DNA from: Colius striatus | Taxonomy: Eukaryota > Chordata > Aves > Coliiformes > Coliidae | NCBI RefSeq assembly: GCF_028858725.1 | Contig: NC_084761.1 | Coordinates: 97,737,971 to 97,801,970, forward strand | Length of the DNA stretch: 64,000 nucleotides | Direction of reading: 5' to 3' | Shown: piece after piece, positions 12,901 through 24,445 of the stretch | Layout: each line of letters opens with the position of its first letter | How positions within the stretch are numbered: position 1 is the first letter of the stretch | Made by a program: the position numbers and the translations under genes | Notes under the pieces: generated by a model | What the model was told of the DNA's origin: nothing | Database searches by the model: none | Seen by the model: only the letters and a program-made list of their open reading frames with translations

Positions 12901-13283
12901 AGGGCTCAGCAAAGGATTTTCAGTCCCCAAAACCTGCAGCCAGAAAGAGATTACCCCAAAGCCACCTGGGTTCACAGCAAAGCCCCATGTCTCTCTGCTT
13001 GCATTGCCAAACCCTGGGATGTGCTGCCCATTTTCAATGAAACCCACCCTGACCCTTGGGCTGAGCTCGTTTGGGTACCCCAGAAGACTGTGTAAGGAAT
13101 GGAAAGGGGGGGAAATCCATTTGATTCTCCATCTGATGTATTCAGACCTCTGTGGCAGTCAAGGGTGCAAGACTTGGGAGGAAAGAGAGAACTTCAAGTT
13201 CCACTTGGTGTGACTTTTCATTGTTAGTTCACAGGAAAGAAGAAAGTAAAAGATGTTGTTTCCTTGCAAGTGGAAGTTGGGGG
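9946..13283. other. Mostly unrecognised unique sequence
   Basis: Holds only the weak minus-strand exon candidate at 12391-12596. The 122-codon (10636-11004) and 147-codon (12770-13213) plus frames show no domain or splice support. Confidence 0.45.
12391..12596 (-). CDS. Candidate isolated exon, unknown protein
   Basis: On the minus strand a good acceptor (CTCTTCCCAACAG) and a strong donor (CAG|GTAAGC) bracket 206 bases. Only one frame is fully open: phase 1 in, phase 0 out, about 68 codons. The peptide is Lys/Ala/Ser-rich, with ASPKKVNAAKGAKPASSRKS and then SYKAAHDAVQKTGL. I do not recognise it, and I see no partner exons nearby. It may be chance. Confidence 0.25.
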
Positions 13284-13340
13284 TTGATTAGATGATCTCT
13301 AAAGGTCCCTTCCAACCCCTACCATTCTATGATTCTATGA
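13284..13340 (+). mobile_element. Short CR1 tail fragment
   Basis: GATGATCTCTAAAGGTCCC to ATTCTATGATTCTATGA, a textbook CR1 3' end with two ATTCTATG units. Confidence 0.9.
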
Positions 13341-14075
13341 AGTGGTCAGCTTGAATAGTCACAGCTGGAGAAACAAGCCTTTCTGCCCTGGGTGGAGGCC
13401 ATGGGACCATCCTGCCCTGCATTTCCTTTGCTTTTATTTAGAAGTATCCATTGATTTGTGCTATCTGGGAGTAGCAACAGCTCTTGGCCTTGGTGTGTGT
13501 GAGGGGAATACAGACCCCAGGGACTGCTTGCTCTGTAGCAAGGATGTGGCAGAAGCTTGTCTAGCCTCTGACATCCCTTTGACAGCAGGAGAATGCTAAC
13601 ACCCTGCTGATAGAGGCACAAATTCATCAGCAGTCTGTTAATTAACTGACAACCAGCCAAATTCGTTCTCTTATCTCTCAGGACACAAATGAGGCTGGTG
13701 AGGCAATTCTGCCTGGGAGTGGGCTTTGTTAATACACTGCTGAGAAACCAGCCCTGGAAGGAAAACATCCAAGGAAATGGAAAACAGAAATTCTTAGCAG
13801 TGTCTGCATCCTTGTCACCTGAGGTGACAAAATACATCTCAGCTTGCATCTGAAAGGCTTTATGGTACAAAAGACCAGAGATTTAGCAAAGCTCCTCTGT
13901 CCTGGGGACCCCCATAAACATGTCAGAGTGGAGAAAGTGCCAATTAAAGAAAATTAAAAGTTTAGCAAATCTTCTTGCACTTTTGCCTCACCTTTAGCAC
14001 GGGGTTTCTCACCCTGTACATTGGTTTGTTCCTCACTGAACATTTTGCTTCTATTTGGCACACACATGTTTATTA
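13341..14075. other. Non-coding, nothing recognised
   Basis: A 174-codon minus frame (13346-13870) spans most of this, but it has no domain character and no consistent splice sites. Confidence 0.45.
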
Positions 14076-14183
14076 TTCTCTTCTCTTCTCTTCTCTTCTC
14101 TTCTCTTCTCTTCTCTTCTCTTCTCTTCTCTTCTCTTCTCTTCTCTTCTCTTCTCTTCTCTTCTCTTCTCTTCTCTTCTCTTC
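14076..14183. repeat. (TTCTC)21 microsatellite
   Basis: Twenty-one perfect copies of TTCTC plus TTC, with no interruption. It lies about 90 bp upstream of a long CR1 fragment. The pure pyrimidine strand could form triplex DNA. Confidence 0.95.
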
Positions 14184-14269
14184 CTGGGGCTATGATGCCT
14201 TGTGGGAAAGTTTATCTGGCGCTTTGGTGTTTAGAGCTGCACTAGAAAGGCAGAGGTACCCTGATGGCA

Positions 14270-15145
14270 GGAAAAGCAGGTTAACAGATGGCACCAATCT
14301 GGGAGCACTGGCTGATGCACCAGGGACTGTGCTGCCAGTCAGTGAGATCTTGATCAGCTTGAGAGGAGCCTCCTGAGGTTCAACAAGGACAAGGGCAGAG
14401 TCCTGCAGCTGGGGAGGAACAACCCCCTGCAGCAGCACAGGCTGGGGGTGACCTGCTGGAGAGCAGCTCCAGGAGAGGGACCTGGCAGTGCTGGGGGAGA
14501 ATCAACTGCCCATGAGCAGCAACGTGGGCTCGTGGGCAAGAAGCCAATGGCAGCCTGGGGGCATTGAGGAGAGTGTGGGCAGCAGGGCCAGGGAGGTTGT
14601 GCTGCCCCTCTGCTCTGCCAGAGCTGCTGAGGCCTCATCTGGAGTCCTGTGTCCAGTTCTGGGCTCCCCAGCTCCAGAGGGACAGGGAAGTGCTGGAGAG
14701 AGGCCAGTGCAGGGACACCAAGATGCTGAGGGGACTGGAGCATCTTCCTGCTGAGGAAAGGCTGTGGGACCTGGGGCTGTTCAGGCTGGAGAAGAGGAGG
14801 CTGAGGGGGGATCTTATTAATAGTTACAAATATCTCACTGGTGGGTGTCAGGAGCTTGGGGCAGCACTTTTTTCTGTTGTATCCAGTGCCAGGGCAAGGG
14901 GTGATGGAAAGAAGCTGGAACATTAAAAGTTCCATTTAAATATGAGGAAAAATTCTTTCAGTGCTGAGGGGAGGGAGGCCTGGCCCAGGCTGCCCAGGGA
15001 GGGTGTGGAGGCTCCTTCTCAGGAGGTTTCCAACCCCACCTGGACACGTTCCTGTGCCCCTGATCCAGGGGAACCTGCTTTAGCAGGGGCTGGGGCTGGA
15101 TGATCTCTGAAGCTCCCATCCAACCCTCCCATTCTGTGATTCTGG
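14270..15145 (+). mobile_element. CR1 LINE, longest fragment, includes end of the reverse transcriptase ORF
   Basis: From about 14270 it carries the decayed end of the CR1 ORF2 (GATGGCACCAATCTGGGAGC matches the TKLGG-type block), then the whole 3' UTR up to CATTCTGTGATTCTGG. ORFs of 88-193 codons on both strands are parts of this repeat. Confidence 0.88.
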
Positions 15146-15947
15146 TTGTGTGAACATGTAACACTGAAGTGCTGTGGGGATGCAGAAAAACCCTGAAGCT
15201 ACAGTGCACATTCTACAGGCTTTATATCCTTTTACAATCAGCATCAGTAAAACCTGCAGGGTTTTCAACTCCTTCGTTTGGAGAGAGACTGGATGAAGGA
15301 TCTGAAGAGCTGGATGATACAACTAATTCTCCTAACCAATAACATGGGAATTGGTTGGTGTAAAAAACCACCAAGGCTACAGAGAAGGCTGAGTTCAGAT
15401 AAAGACAGTGAGGCTGGATGGGCTTAGGCTGTATATGTCTCTGCCTGTAACTCACAGTATTCTGATCCTTGGCTATTTCAGTTCTACACTTTCTTTGTTG
15501 AGGCTCCAGTGAAGGTTAACTGGCCACAGAGCCAACCTTTACAAGCTGCAGATGCCTTGTGCAGCCCACCTCCAGTCTCATGCCATGCCAATATGTAATG
15601 ACTTGCTGATCCTTGCCCCATTTCAGGGTTGGGTTTTCCTGGAGTTATTAAGTCATCTTGAAAATGTTCACATGTCAAGATATTTGCCAAGTCTTACTCT
15701 GAAGCACTTTTTCCCAGCAGCAGCAGCTTTAGTGCTTACCATGCAGGGGATAGATCAATCTCTGGCATTGCATCAATAACATCAGCAGGTGACACAGTGG
15801 GACCAGACCTGGGCCCTCAAAGGCTTTACTCCTGGCAGATCTCTGAAAACATGGGTAACCTGTGGCTTGGTGTCAGGTCTGCTGTGCAAAGCCAGGGTAG
15901 AACTCTTCTGAGGAGGAAGGTGATGTTCACAGCAGGTTGAGGGATTC
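15146..15947. other. Non-coding, nothing recognised
   Basis: Unique sequence between two CR1 copies. Confidence 0.5.
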
Positions 15948-16520
15948 ACAGAATCACAAGGGCTGGAAGAGAGCTGGAAAGCTCATCCAGTGCAACCCCC
16001 CTGCCACAGCAGCACCACCTAGAGCAGGGCACACAGGGACTCATCCAGCTGGGTTGGAATGTCTCCAGAGAAGGAGCCTCCATAGCTCATCTGGGCAGCC
16101 CCTGCCAGGGCTCCCTCACCTCAACAGGGAACAACTTTGTCCTTGTGTTGCTTTGGAACCTCTTCTGTTGCAGCTTGTCCCCATTGCCCCTTGTCCTATC
16201 ATTGGCCATCCCTGAGCACAGCCTGGCTCCTGCCTCCTCACACCCACCCTTGATGGATTTGTAACATGAATGAGGTCACCCCTCAGGCTCCTCCAAGCTG
16301 CAGAGCCCCAGCTCCCTCAGCCTTTCATCACAAGGCAGATGCTCCACTCCAGCATCTCTGTGGCCCTGCACTGAACTCTCTCCAGCAGCTCCCTGTCCTT
16401 CTGGAACTGAGGGGCCCAGAACTGGACACAATATTCCAGATGTGGGCTCACAAGGGCTCTCAACCTGCTGCCCACAGTCCTTCTAATCCACTCCAGCTTG
16501 CAGCAAAACTGGGGACTTGA
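15948..16520 (-). mobile_element. CR1 LINE 3' region, second subgroup
   Basis: Starts with CACAGAATCACAAGGGCTGG and contains CTCATCCAGTGCAACCCCCC, TTGTGTTGCTTTGGAACCTC and CAGCCTTTCATCACAAGGC. The same subgroup occurs at 29075, 34178, 48850 and 59893. Confidence 0.92.
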
Positions 16521-19500
16521 AGCCAGAAGTTGTTCTCCCTCCATCCCAAGGTGTCTGGCTGCAAAGCATCCATGCTCCCATGGCCATGGGTCATGTCTCA
16601 AGGAAAGACATGGAAAGGACTGAGTTTTTCCCCAAAAGCATGGAAGGAGGCAGTGCTGTGTCAGCTGGGGTGTGTTCAGCTGGAGGCAGACAGGAGTGCA
16701 GTGTGCTAGCAGGATGGGAATCTGCTCAGGGATATCAGCAGGACTTTAATTAGCAGGAATTTAATTAGGATCTTAGATTGAGACAGGATCCTTAGCTGCC
16801 CTCCAAGCTCAGTGACTGTGGCATCACCTGAGCTGCTTTCTGCTAAGCTGCTGTCTGCCTTTATGTTTGTCCAGCACATTTATCCATGACAGAGTAAAGG
16901 CTCATCCAGACCTACATAACCAGGGGTTCCCGTGTCAGGGCAGGGCCATGGGATTTCTCCCTGCTGCCTTGAATGGCAGAGCTGTAACTCTGGCATATTG
17001 CTGCAGCCATTGCCTCTGTTACCTGCCTTGATCACAGCTCTTAGGGACAGCAATGCCTTCCTTCTAGGACTTCATCTGGTCTGTAGGGACAGCTCCTGTC
17101 TCAAGGCTCTGCAATGGCATGTTGCAGAGACCTACTGTGACTCCCATACAAACAGCACTCTTTCTAGCTGGCTGTTTCCATCACAACACAGCTTTTTCCT
17201 CTGTCCCATGAGGGTATGATTATTTAACCAACAAGATGGAAGCTCAGCCCACACCTCAGTGCCTCAACAAGGTGCTGCTAACAAAGGCCAAGCTGTACCA
17301 GACTCTGAGGCTTAGGGTCTGGCCAGGGCTTTCTTTTTCCAGCCACAGTTGTGATCTACTGAAGAATCAGAGAGTGCATTCTGGGAGGAAAGCATCTCTG
17401 AGCACCTTAACACCTGAAGAAGAGTCAGCAAGAAGACAGACCATCAAGAGCTGGTAAAGCTGCAGAAGCTGAGCTCTTGCAGGAGAGAAGCTGCCAGATC
17501 ACCCCAGCTCACAAAAGAGGTAGAAACTGAAGATCACTGCTGGTTTGTTTTCTTTTCTTTCCATGAAAGATAGTCAAGCAGAGTGGGAACCCTGTAAAAA
17601 CCCCTGAGAAGAACTGGTCAAAGCCTGAATAATCCTGTAGGGCAGCAGTTCCCACAGGCACAATGACAGCAGAGGACTCCACAGGAAAGGCAACAAGATA
17701 GCTCCTTAGGAGTGGCAGGGAAGAGAGATTACAGATATTTCCTCTGTTTGTTACTCAGACAATATGAAGGGACTTGGTTTCACTCCTAGCAGCAATACAC
17801 AACTGCCCTCTATTTATGTGTGGTGTGCACCCCACTGGCCCTGTGTCCCTGTCTGTCTCATGGGGCCAAAACTGAGAAGAGATGGAGATGACTGTAGTCA
17901 TCTCCTCATCAGCAGAGAGGGGCTCTGTGATACCAGCCACCTCATAGGCATCAGCACTTGTGGGTTAAGCATCCTACAGCAAACCTGTCTGCATCTGTCA
18001 GACCTGGAGGAGCTGTGAAAAACCCCCCCACTCACAAGGGAGGAAGGAAAACTCCCCACCTTCTACAGGGGAGAGCTCTCCAGCTGGTTCCCAGCTTCTC
18101 CCACAACTTGCAGCCAAGTTAAACATGTCTGTGCTGCATCCTCCTACCTCTTTTTTCACCCAATCTGTGGTGCCAAAGCCTCTCTGACCCTTTCTGCCCA
18201 CACTCCCTGCACAAGCAGACAGAAACTATCACAAGTTGGAGGAGATCAGGAATCCCTCAACTATTTGCTTCTCATTAAACTTCAACTTGTCAGAAGGGGA
18301 AAAAAAAACAACCCCAAAAGAGCCAAAAAGCTGGGAAAGTGTGGCTCTGAGAGGAAAGGTTGTGAGGCTGTGGGAGCATTTCTCACTTGTGCCAAAGGTC
18401 CTCCCTTGCTCTTCCACCTCAACCCATGGCCACATCTGATGGTTGGAGCAGTCACCAAGGTTCAAGACTTACCTCCAGAGCAGAACTAAAGTCCAAGCCC
18501 ACCTTAGCAAACCTAAATTACTGTTCTCACACACAGTATCTACTGTATTACCCTTGTTTAGACATCTTCCATGACTGTTGCCCTTTAAGGTCGCCTTGGG
18601 GGCTGCATGCAAGGCTTGGAGATGCACTTGTGTGCCTAATTCAGGAAGACCCTTAGAGTATCCCTTCTTGCCCATATGGCATGATGCTGCTTTGGACATA
18701 CATTGCTCTTGTCTTACTCTCTATGTTTAAACTCAAACTAGTGTAGAAAGCTCCCATTCCACAGCAGGAACTGCAGTTCCTACAAGCCAGTGATGAAGAT
18801 TTGGGCTAAGTCACACCTGGCTTGTTCCTTTATCTGTAAAAAGGGCAGAAAAGGGATTGTCCTATCCACCTCCTGGGGCTCTGCAGAGGACTTGCATGCC
18901 ATTCCCTGCATAAAGAGGTTTTCCCTCTTGGCTGCAGGTTTCTCAGGGCTGCAGCTGCTGAGGAAAATGAAGTTTTGGCAAGACTGACATTTTCTCTTGG
19001 AAATTGATCAATTTGCCAGGAAAAGAAAGATTTTAAAGAAGAAAAATAACAAGAGAGAGAGAGAAAAAACATTGCACCTAATGGTCTCTGTGGGAAAACA
19101 GCTGCTTGTTAACTTCATCTAGGATTTCTCCTTCCTGCCTGCCAGCCCAGCTCCATGCTTCTGCTGCTTTTCTTTCAGCCTGCCATCAGCTTTCCACAAT
19201 GTTGAAAGCAGCTACTGCTCTAATGAAACTTTATCTGCTTGTCTGAGGTGTGTCTCTGCTCCTCCAAGGGAATTGGTTGACTTTTTGGGTTAGATAGTGA
19301 AAGAAGCAGTTCCACTCAATACTAATTAGGGCAGCAGCTGGGTTTTGTGGGTTTATTTTTAGTGTAACACTAAGAGTAAAGGAATGGGAAAGAGAAGAGG
19401 GGCTGGTCTCTCTTAGAGAAGCTCCACATGTAGCTTTCCAAACAGCTGAGGAAGAGGATTTCTGAACTTTCATTTCAGGATTCCTAAGAGCTGGTAATTC

Positions 19501-20228
19501 TGAATCACTGTGTTCCAGGGAACTGGGCTTTCCAGCAAAAAGAAGTCTCTGAGTTGTGCCTGGTGGTAGTTCAGTCACATAGGCACTGCTTTTAATTTGC
19601 ATCAACTCCAGGGATCCTACAGATTACAATAGAGTTTAATGGGTCTGTGGAGATCCATGGAGAGCAGGCTATGATTACAGAGCTGCTTGTTACATCAGCA
19701 ACAATAATTAGCCCAATGAAAATAATCCTGGGGTGTGTAGATTGAGTCCATAGCTGATGCCAGCTGGAGTCAGAGTGTTGCTTGCAAGCACCAAACACAC
19801 ACATAGTCCTTCTAAAGAGCTGAAACCCCTAAGCAACATCCATAGCCTCTACATACCCTGCATATCCAAGAGGAAAAGAACAAGGCACTGCAATCAAATG
19901 AACCTTATTGTATGACTGAACAGTACAAACACCTCTCTGCTCATCTCGTTGGCCAGGAGTTGTCTGTCCCAGGTCTCCATCAGGAAAACATTACTTTGGA
20001 CACATCTCAGCTCGACATCTCAGTCCCACAAGGTCAGTAGCATGTGTGCTGTCCTTGGACATTGAACCAGAAGAGGAGAAAGTCTCTGGTTTAAGAGCAA
20101 ACAGCTCACAGCTGCAAAGCAGAACCAGCCAGGGCCTGGCTCTTCTCCTTTGCTCAGGTACAGCATCAGCAAAACACTTGCTGTGAAGAAAGCACTCTAT
20201 TCTGTTGCTCCATTCCCCAAGAGAGTTT
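16521..20228. other. Repeat-poor unique sequence, no gene seen
   Basis: 3.7 kb without CR1 and without a supported ORF. It could be intronic or intergenic. Confidence 0.45.
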
Positions 20229-20501
20229 GACAAGGACAAGGGGTAATGGAAAGAAGCTGGAACACAAGAAGTTCAACTGGCACAGGAGGAGAAAGTCCTT
20301 TGGTGCTGAGGGGAGGGAGCCCTGGCCCAGGCTGCCCAGGGAGGGTGTGGAGGCTCCTTCTCAGGAGGTTTCCAACCCCACCTGGGCACGTTCCTGTGCC
20401 CCCTGAGCCAGGAGAACCTGCTTTAGCAGGGGCTGGGGCTGCAGCAGCTCTGCAGGGCCCTCCCAACCCCCACCACTCTGTGATTCTGTGATTATGTGAC
20501 T
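20229..20501 (+). mobile_element. CR1 LINE 3' fragment
   Basis: From GACAAGGACAAGGGGTAATGG to TCTGTGATTCTGTGATTATG. Same subgroup as 7566 and 55924. Confidence 0.93.
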
Positions 20502-20767
20502 GAGATGATGCTTGTGTTGAATGTTCTACACACTGTACCTTTGCCTTACTCCTGTACAACACAGACAAGACACTTATTACCCACCCACTCCAGATGGAAG
20601 CGAATTTTTGAGCTGAAGCAGCCAGGCTGTTTGCAGTGGAGTGTCACCCACACAGATGAAGCCAGCTTATCTTCTCACTTCCTACACCTCTCAAATTGAT
20701 GGCACCCAGGACATCCATTTTGGGACCACCAGGCTGCAAAGGAAACCATAAGTCAATGTTCCAGTCT

Positions 20768-20878
20768 GAGCACTGAGGTGCTGAGGGACACGTTTTAGGG
20801 TGGGCTTGGCAGTGTGAGGTGAGTGGTTGGGCTCAATGATCTTAAGAGTCTTTTCCAACCATACTGATTCTGTGATAA
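20768..20878 (+). mobile_element. CR1 LINE 3' fragment
   Basis: GCACTGAGGTGCTGAGGG to TTTTCCAACCATACTGATTC, ending in TGTGATAA. Third subgroup. Confidence 0.85.
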
Positions 20879-22604
20879 GCACAGCCAATGCCTGCTGTGT
20901 TCATGGTTGAGCTCCTGCAGAAGGTGAATCCCTCCTCTTAACTCTTAGAGAAGCTGCTTGTCTCAGAGCTTTCACCTGCCTCGTGGTGATGCCAAGGACT
21001 GGAAGCTGTCCTTTTCACCTGCAGAATCACCCCTGAGCCCAACCAAGGCATCAAACCCAGCCTTGCTGGTTTTCAAGCACAATCTTGCATTAAAATGGTT
21101 ATTTTTCTCCCTCCTTTTCAATCTGCAAGGACAGATCATTTATTCTTCCCACACACTCCGTCCTCCAAAGCTGGGATGAGCAAAAATAACCAGCAGCACA
21201 TCTCTGGCAGTGCATCTCTTGTGACAGCCTGCCCTGTCTGCTCTGACTCAGACATGACCCACAGTGGATGAAAAGGAGACAAGGGCCAGTGCAACCCCTC
21301 CAAAACAACAAGGTGGACATTGCTGGTGTGAGCTGGGGTTGTATTTATCATGACAGATTTGCTGCTGGCGGTATGACCACTTTTGTTTGGCTGTCACAGC
21401 CCAACTCCATGTCTGGAAACCACATGGACCCCATAGGCTCTCTGCTTTTGTCTGCCAAACAGACCTCAACAACTTGGAGGTTTTGTGCATGATTTTCCCC
21501 ATCTTTTCCTTCAAGACTCACATTTGGAAGTTTCCCCAATGCTGACAGCCTTGTTAGATACCCAGAACTCTTCTGGGGTACTCTGCAGCCATCAGGTCTT
21601 TCATGGTGCAGCAGTTCTTGGCTGGGACCTGCAACTGGAGATGAAAGTCAGTCATTGTCCCTGGCAGACCTATGTGCAATCTTATCCCTGTGCACCAGCT
21701 GAGCATGGGGACTTTATACATAACCAGGCAACCAACCACAGCCCAAACCAACTCTGCTGCTGTGTATATTACCAGACCATCAGGAAAACCATCACAAGAC
21801 ATGCTAGAGGAAGCATGGATGCTCTAAACCTTGGCTGTGCTTCCCCACAGTTCCAGCCTCCTCTGAACAAAAAGGTCACTTACATTGTTCCTTCACTCTC
21901 TCTGCAGCAGTTTGACAGCTTCAGCACGCTGATACCAGTGATGCCTATTAAATACTTGTCCAAACTTCAAAGATTTTAACATCAGAGTGGTGCCAGGAGG
22001 CAAGCTTCATGACAGGATGGCTCTTTGCAGTGTTGGTAGGAGCTCATCAAGCATATTGTGGTGCTTGTGAGATGGGAAAGCAGAATGTGCCCAGCTTCTG
22101 AGGGGTGTTTTGTGCTCTTGATCAAAAAACAAAAGGGTTGACTCATTTCTGGTTCAAGCCTTCACCTGAAAGGAAAGAACACAACAAAGCAAAGAAGGGA
22201 AAGAAACAATGATGGAAGGGAACTGTCAAAAGCTCTGTGTTCTTCCTCAGCCTGCAAAAAATAACTATTCATTAGCAGAACGCGCCTGAAAAAGGTCGTC
22301 AAAGACAGTGATGCATAAGATGAGGCAACCTGGTGACAGATGTGTCTGATGCATTATTTCCTGTGTCATTCCTTAGAGTGTGCTTTTGCAGCACAGCAGC
22401 TCCAGCTGCCTGTGGCAGATGGGTGAGCTCTACCAGGCACCAGCTCCTTCCCATCGAGACCTCTCTTCACAACGCTGCAAATCTCTTCTTGTGCTGCTGC
22501 AGCAGCGGGGGAAGCTCCCACCTGAGGCTGGATCCAAGCAAGAGGTTGTGACTCAAAGTCCCTTGTGTGCAGCAAGAGAAGCTGGGAAACAAGGGCATTT
22601 TCAT
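20879..22604. other. Non-coding, nothing recognised
   Basis: The 164-codon plus frame at 21485-21979 shows no recognisable domain. Confidence 0.45.
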
Positions 22605-22666
22605 TGAATTATAGACTTGTTATAGTTGGAAAAGACTTTTAAGAGCATCCAGTCCAGCCCCTCTGC
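22605..22666 (-). mobile_element. Short CR1 tail fragment
   Basis: GAATTATAGACTTGTTATAG, then GTTGGAAAAGACTTTTAAGA and CATCCAGTCCAGCCCC. A diverged tail. Confidence 0.75.
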
Positions 22667-22871
22667 TCCTCCTTTGATTAGGAGCCGACACATCTCTGTG
22701 GTTTATCTCACAGCCTCAGATGGAAAAGCAGGAACCCCAGTTTTCAAGGTCTTTTTTCTTCTTGTCTCCCAATTTCTTAACTGAATACTGTAAAAAAAAA
22801 CCCCTTTAAAACACAGTGTTAGAGACACCTCCAACTCAGAGAATATGACAAAGCATCACCCCCTTGGCTCT

Positions 22872-22893
22872 TTGTTTGTTTGTTTGTTTGTTA
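22872..22893. repeat. (TTTG)5 microsatellite
   Basis: Five copies of TTTG in unique sequence. Confidence 0.85.
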
Positions 22894-23082
22894 GTTAAAT
22901 CTCATGTTTTCAAAGTCATGGAATCATAGTCCACACAATCCCAGCTGGGATTGCTATAAACACCTGAGACATGAACAGCATCACTTAGACACCTACCCCA
23001 ACCCAGCAGGTATTGCACAAACAGAACAAGGTGGGACTGACCCACAAAGGGTGCAGATTTTGGCCAAGGGCTTTTGAATCAA

Positions 23083-23154
23083 ATGGATGGATGGATGGAT
23101 GGATGCAAGGATGGATGCATGGATGGATGCATGGATGGATGCATGGATGGATGG
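23083..23154. repeat. Compound (GGAT)n / 12-bp minisatellite
   Basis: A pure GGAT run turns into repeats of a 12-base unit, GGATGGATGCAT, in at least three copies. It is a higher-order form of the same motif seen at 4106-4153. Confidence 0.9.
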
Positions 23155-23739
23155 AGAACCATTATCCAGCAGCTGTCCCTTGTAGACTGAAAAACTGCAG
23201 GCCCCCAAGTAAATCAGGGTTTTAGCTGCAAGAACAGCAAAGTGTTAGATTCAGAGTAGCTGGGGTGAACTCAGTCCCTCCTGAATGCTTGGTTTGAAGC
23301 TGGGGTTCCCTCCTGTGTTCAAACACAGCTCACAGCTGGTTTCAAAAGCAGCTGTGGATTTCCCTGCTTGCTCTTGAGTGTAGGATCTGCCAAGCTTGGA
23401 ATGTTGCTGGCTTGATCCAACCCAGGTCTGCATTAGGTGATGGAGGATTTTAAAAGCCTGCTTTTTCTCTATTTCCATGTATTTCCCCCCTCTTTCCAGG
23501 GAAATAAACTGGAAAAGCAGCTGACTGCCAGCATGTGAGGGGTGAGCAATTCTCTCTTGACTCTTAAATTCTGGATTCCTGCTGAGTGCTTCATAAAAAA
23601 AAAGACAGACAAAAAAATAACCCAAACCCCAACTCTTGGCTTTTGTCCCTGAGTCTGGAAGGCTTCACAAGGAAAAGAAAAGATTACAATGAAAATTACT
23701 TTCTCAGCCATGCTGTGCACGAGAAGGCTGCAGAGCTGC

Positions 23740-24445
23740 TGCCACAGTCTCAGCCTCCCCTGCTGCAACTTGAGGCCATCTCGTCTTGTCCTGTCACTGG
23801 TAGCTTTGAGAGAAGAGCCCAATCCCCAGCTCACTGCATCCTCCTGTGTCCCCTCAGGCTCCTCTTCTCCAGGCTCAACACCCCCATTCCCTCAGCCCCT
23901 CCCCAGCTCCTTGTGCTCCAGCCCCTTCCCCAGCTCTGTGCCCGGCTCTGGCCACGCTGCAGCCCCTCAGTGTCCCTGTGGCAGTGAGTGAGGGGCCCAG
24001 CACTGACACAGCCCTGGAGCTGCAGCCTCCCCAGGGCCCAGCACAGGGGACAATCCCTGCCCTGCTCCTGCTGCCACCCCAGTGCTGATCCCAGCCAGGC
24101 TGCCCTTGGCCTTCTTGCCCCCCTGGGCACGCTGCTGGCTCCTGTTCAGCTGCTGGCACCATCGCTCCCAGGCCCTTTCCCTGCAGCAGTTTCCAGCTCC
24201 ATTGAGTTGTCACCCCTGTGCCAGGCTGCCCAGGGAGCTGGGGGAGTGCCCAGCCCTGGAGGGATCCCAAAGCCGTGGGGCTGAGGTGCTGAGGGCCATG
24301 GGGTAGTGCTGGGCTGGGCAGGGTGAGGGCAGAGCCTGGACTCCATGAGCTTAAAAGCCTTTTCCAACCAGAATGATTCCATGATACTGGGAGAGTCAGG
24401 ATAGCAATTCTGGTTGAGCCTTGCCATATGTGGATAATTAGCATC
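23740..24445. mobile_element. Second chimeric CR1, inverted relative to the 9-kb copy
   Basis: 23740-24210 is minus-orientation CR1 and ~24211-24389 is plus-orientation CR1. It ends with the non-CR1 block 24390-24445, which is the reverse complement of 9005-9060 with about one difference. The chimeric junction is the same as at 9235, so the two loci share one origin. The 190- and 133-codon ORFs are repeat-derived. Confidence 0.85.

Larger units (their letters stand above)
22667..23739. other. Microsatellites in otherwise unrecognised sequence
   Basis: Contains the TTTG and GGAT repeats listed separately; no gene seen. Confidence 0.5.

Noticed and set aside
13346-13870. 174-codon minus-strand ORF
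   Set aside because: No recognisable domain, no consistent splice sites, and composition like the surrounding DNA.
21485-21979. 164-codon plus-strand ORF
   Set aside because: No domain or motif recognised and no flanking exon structure.
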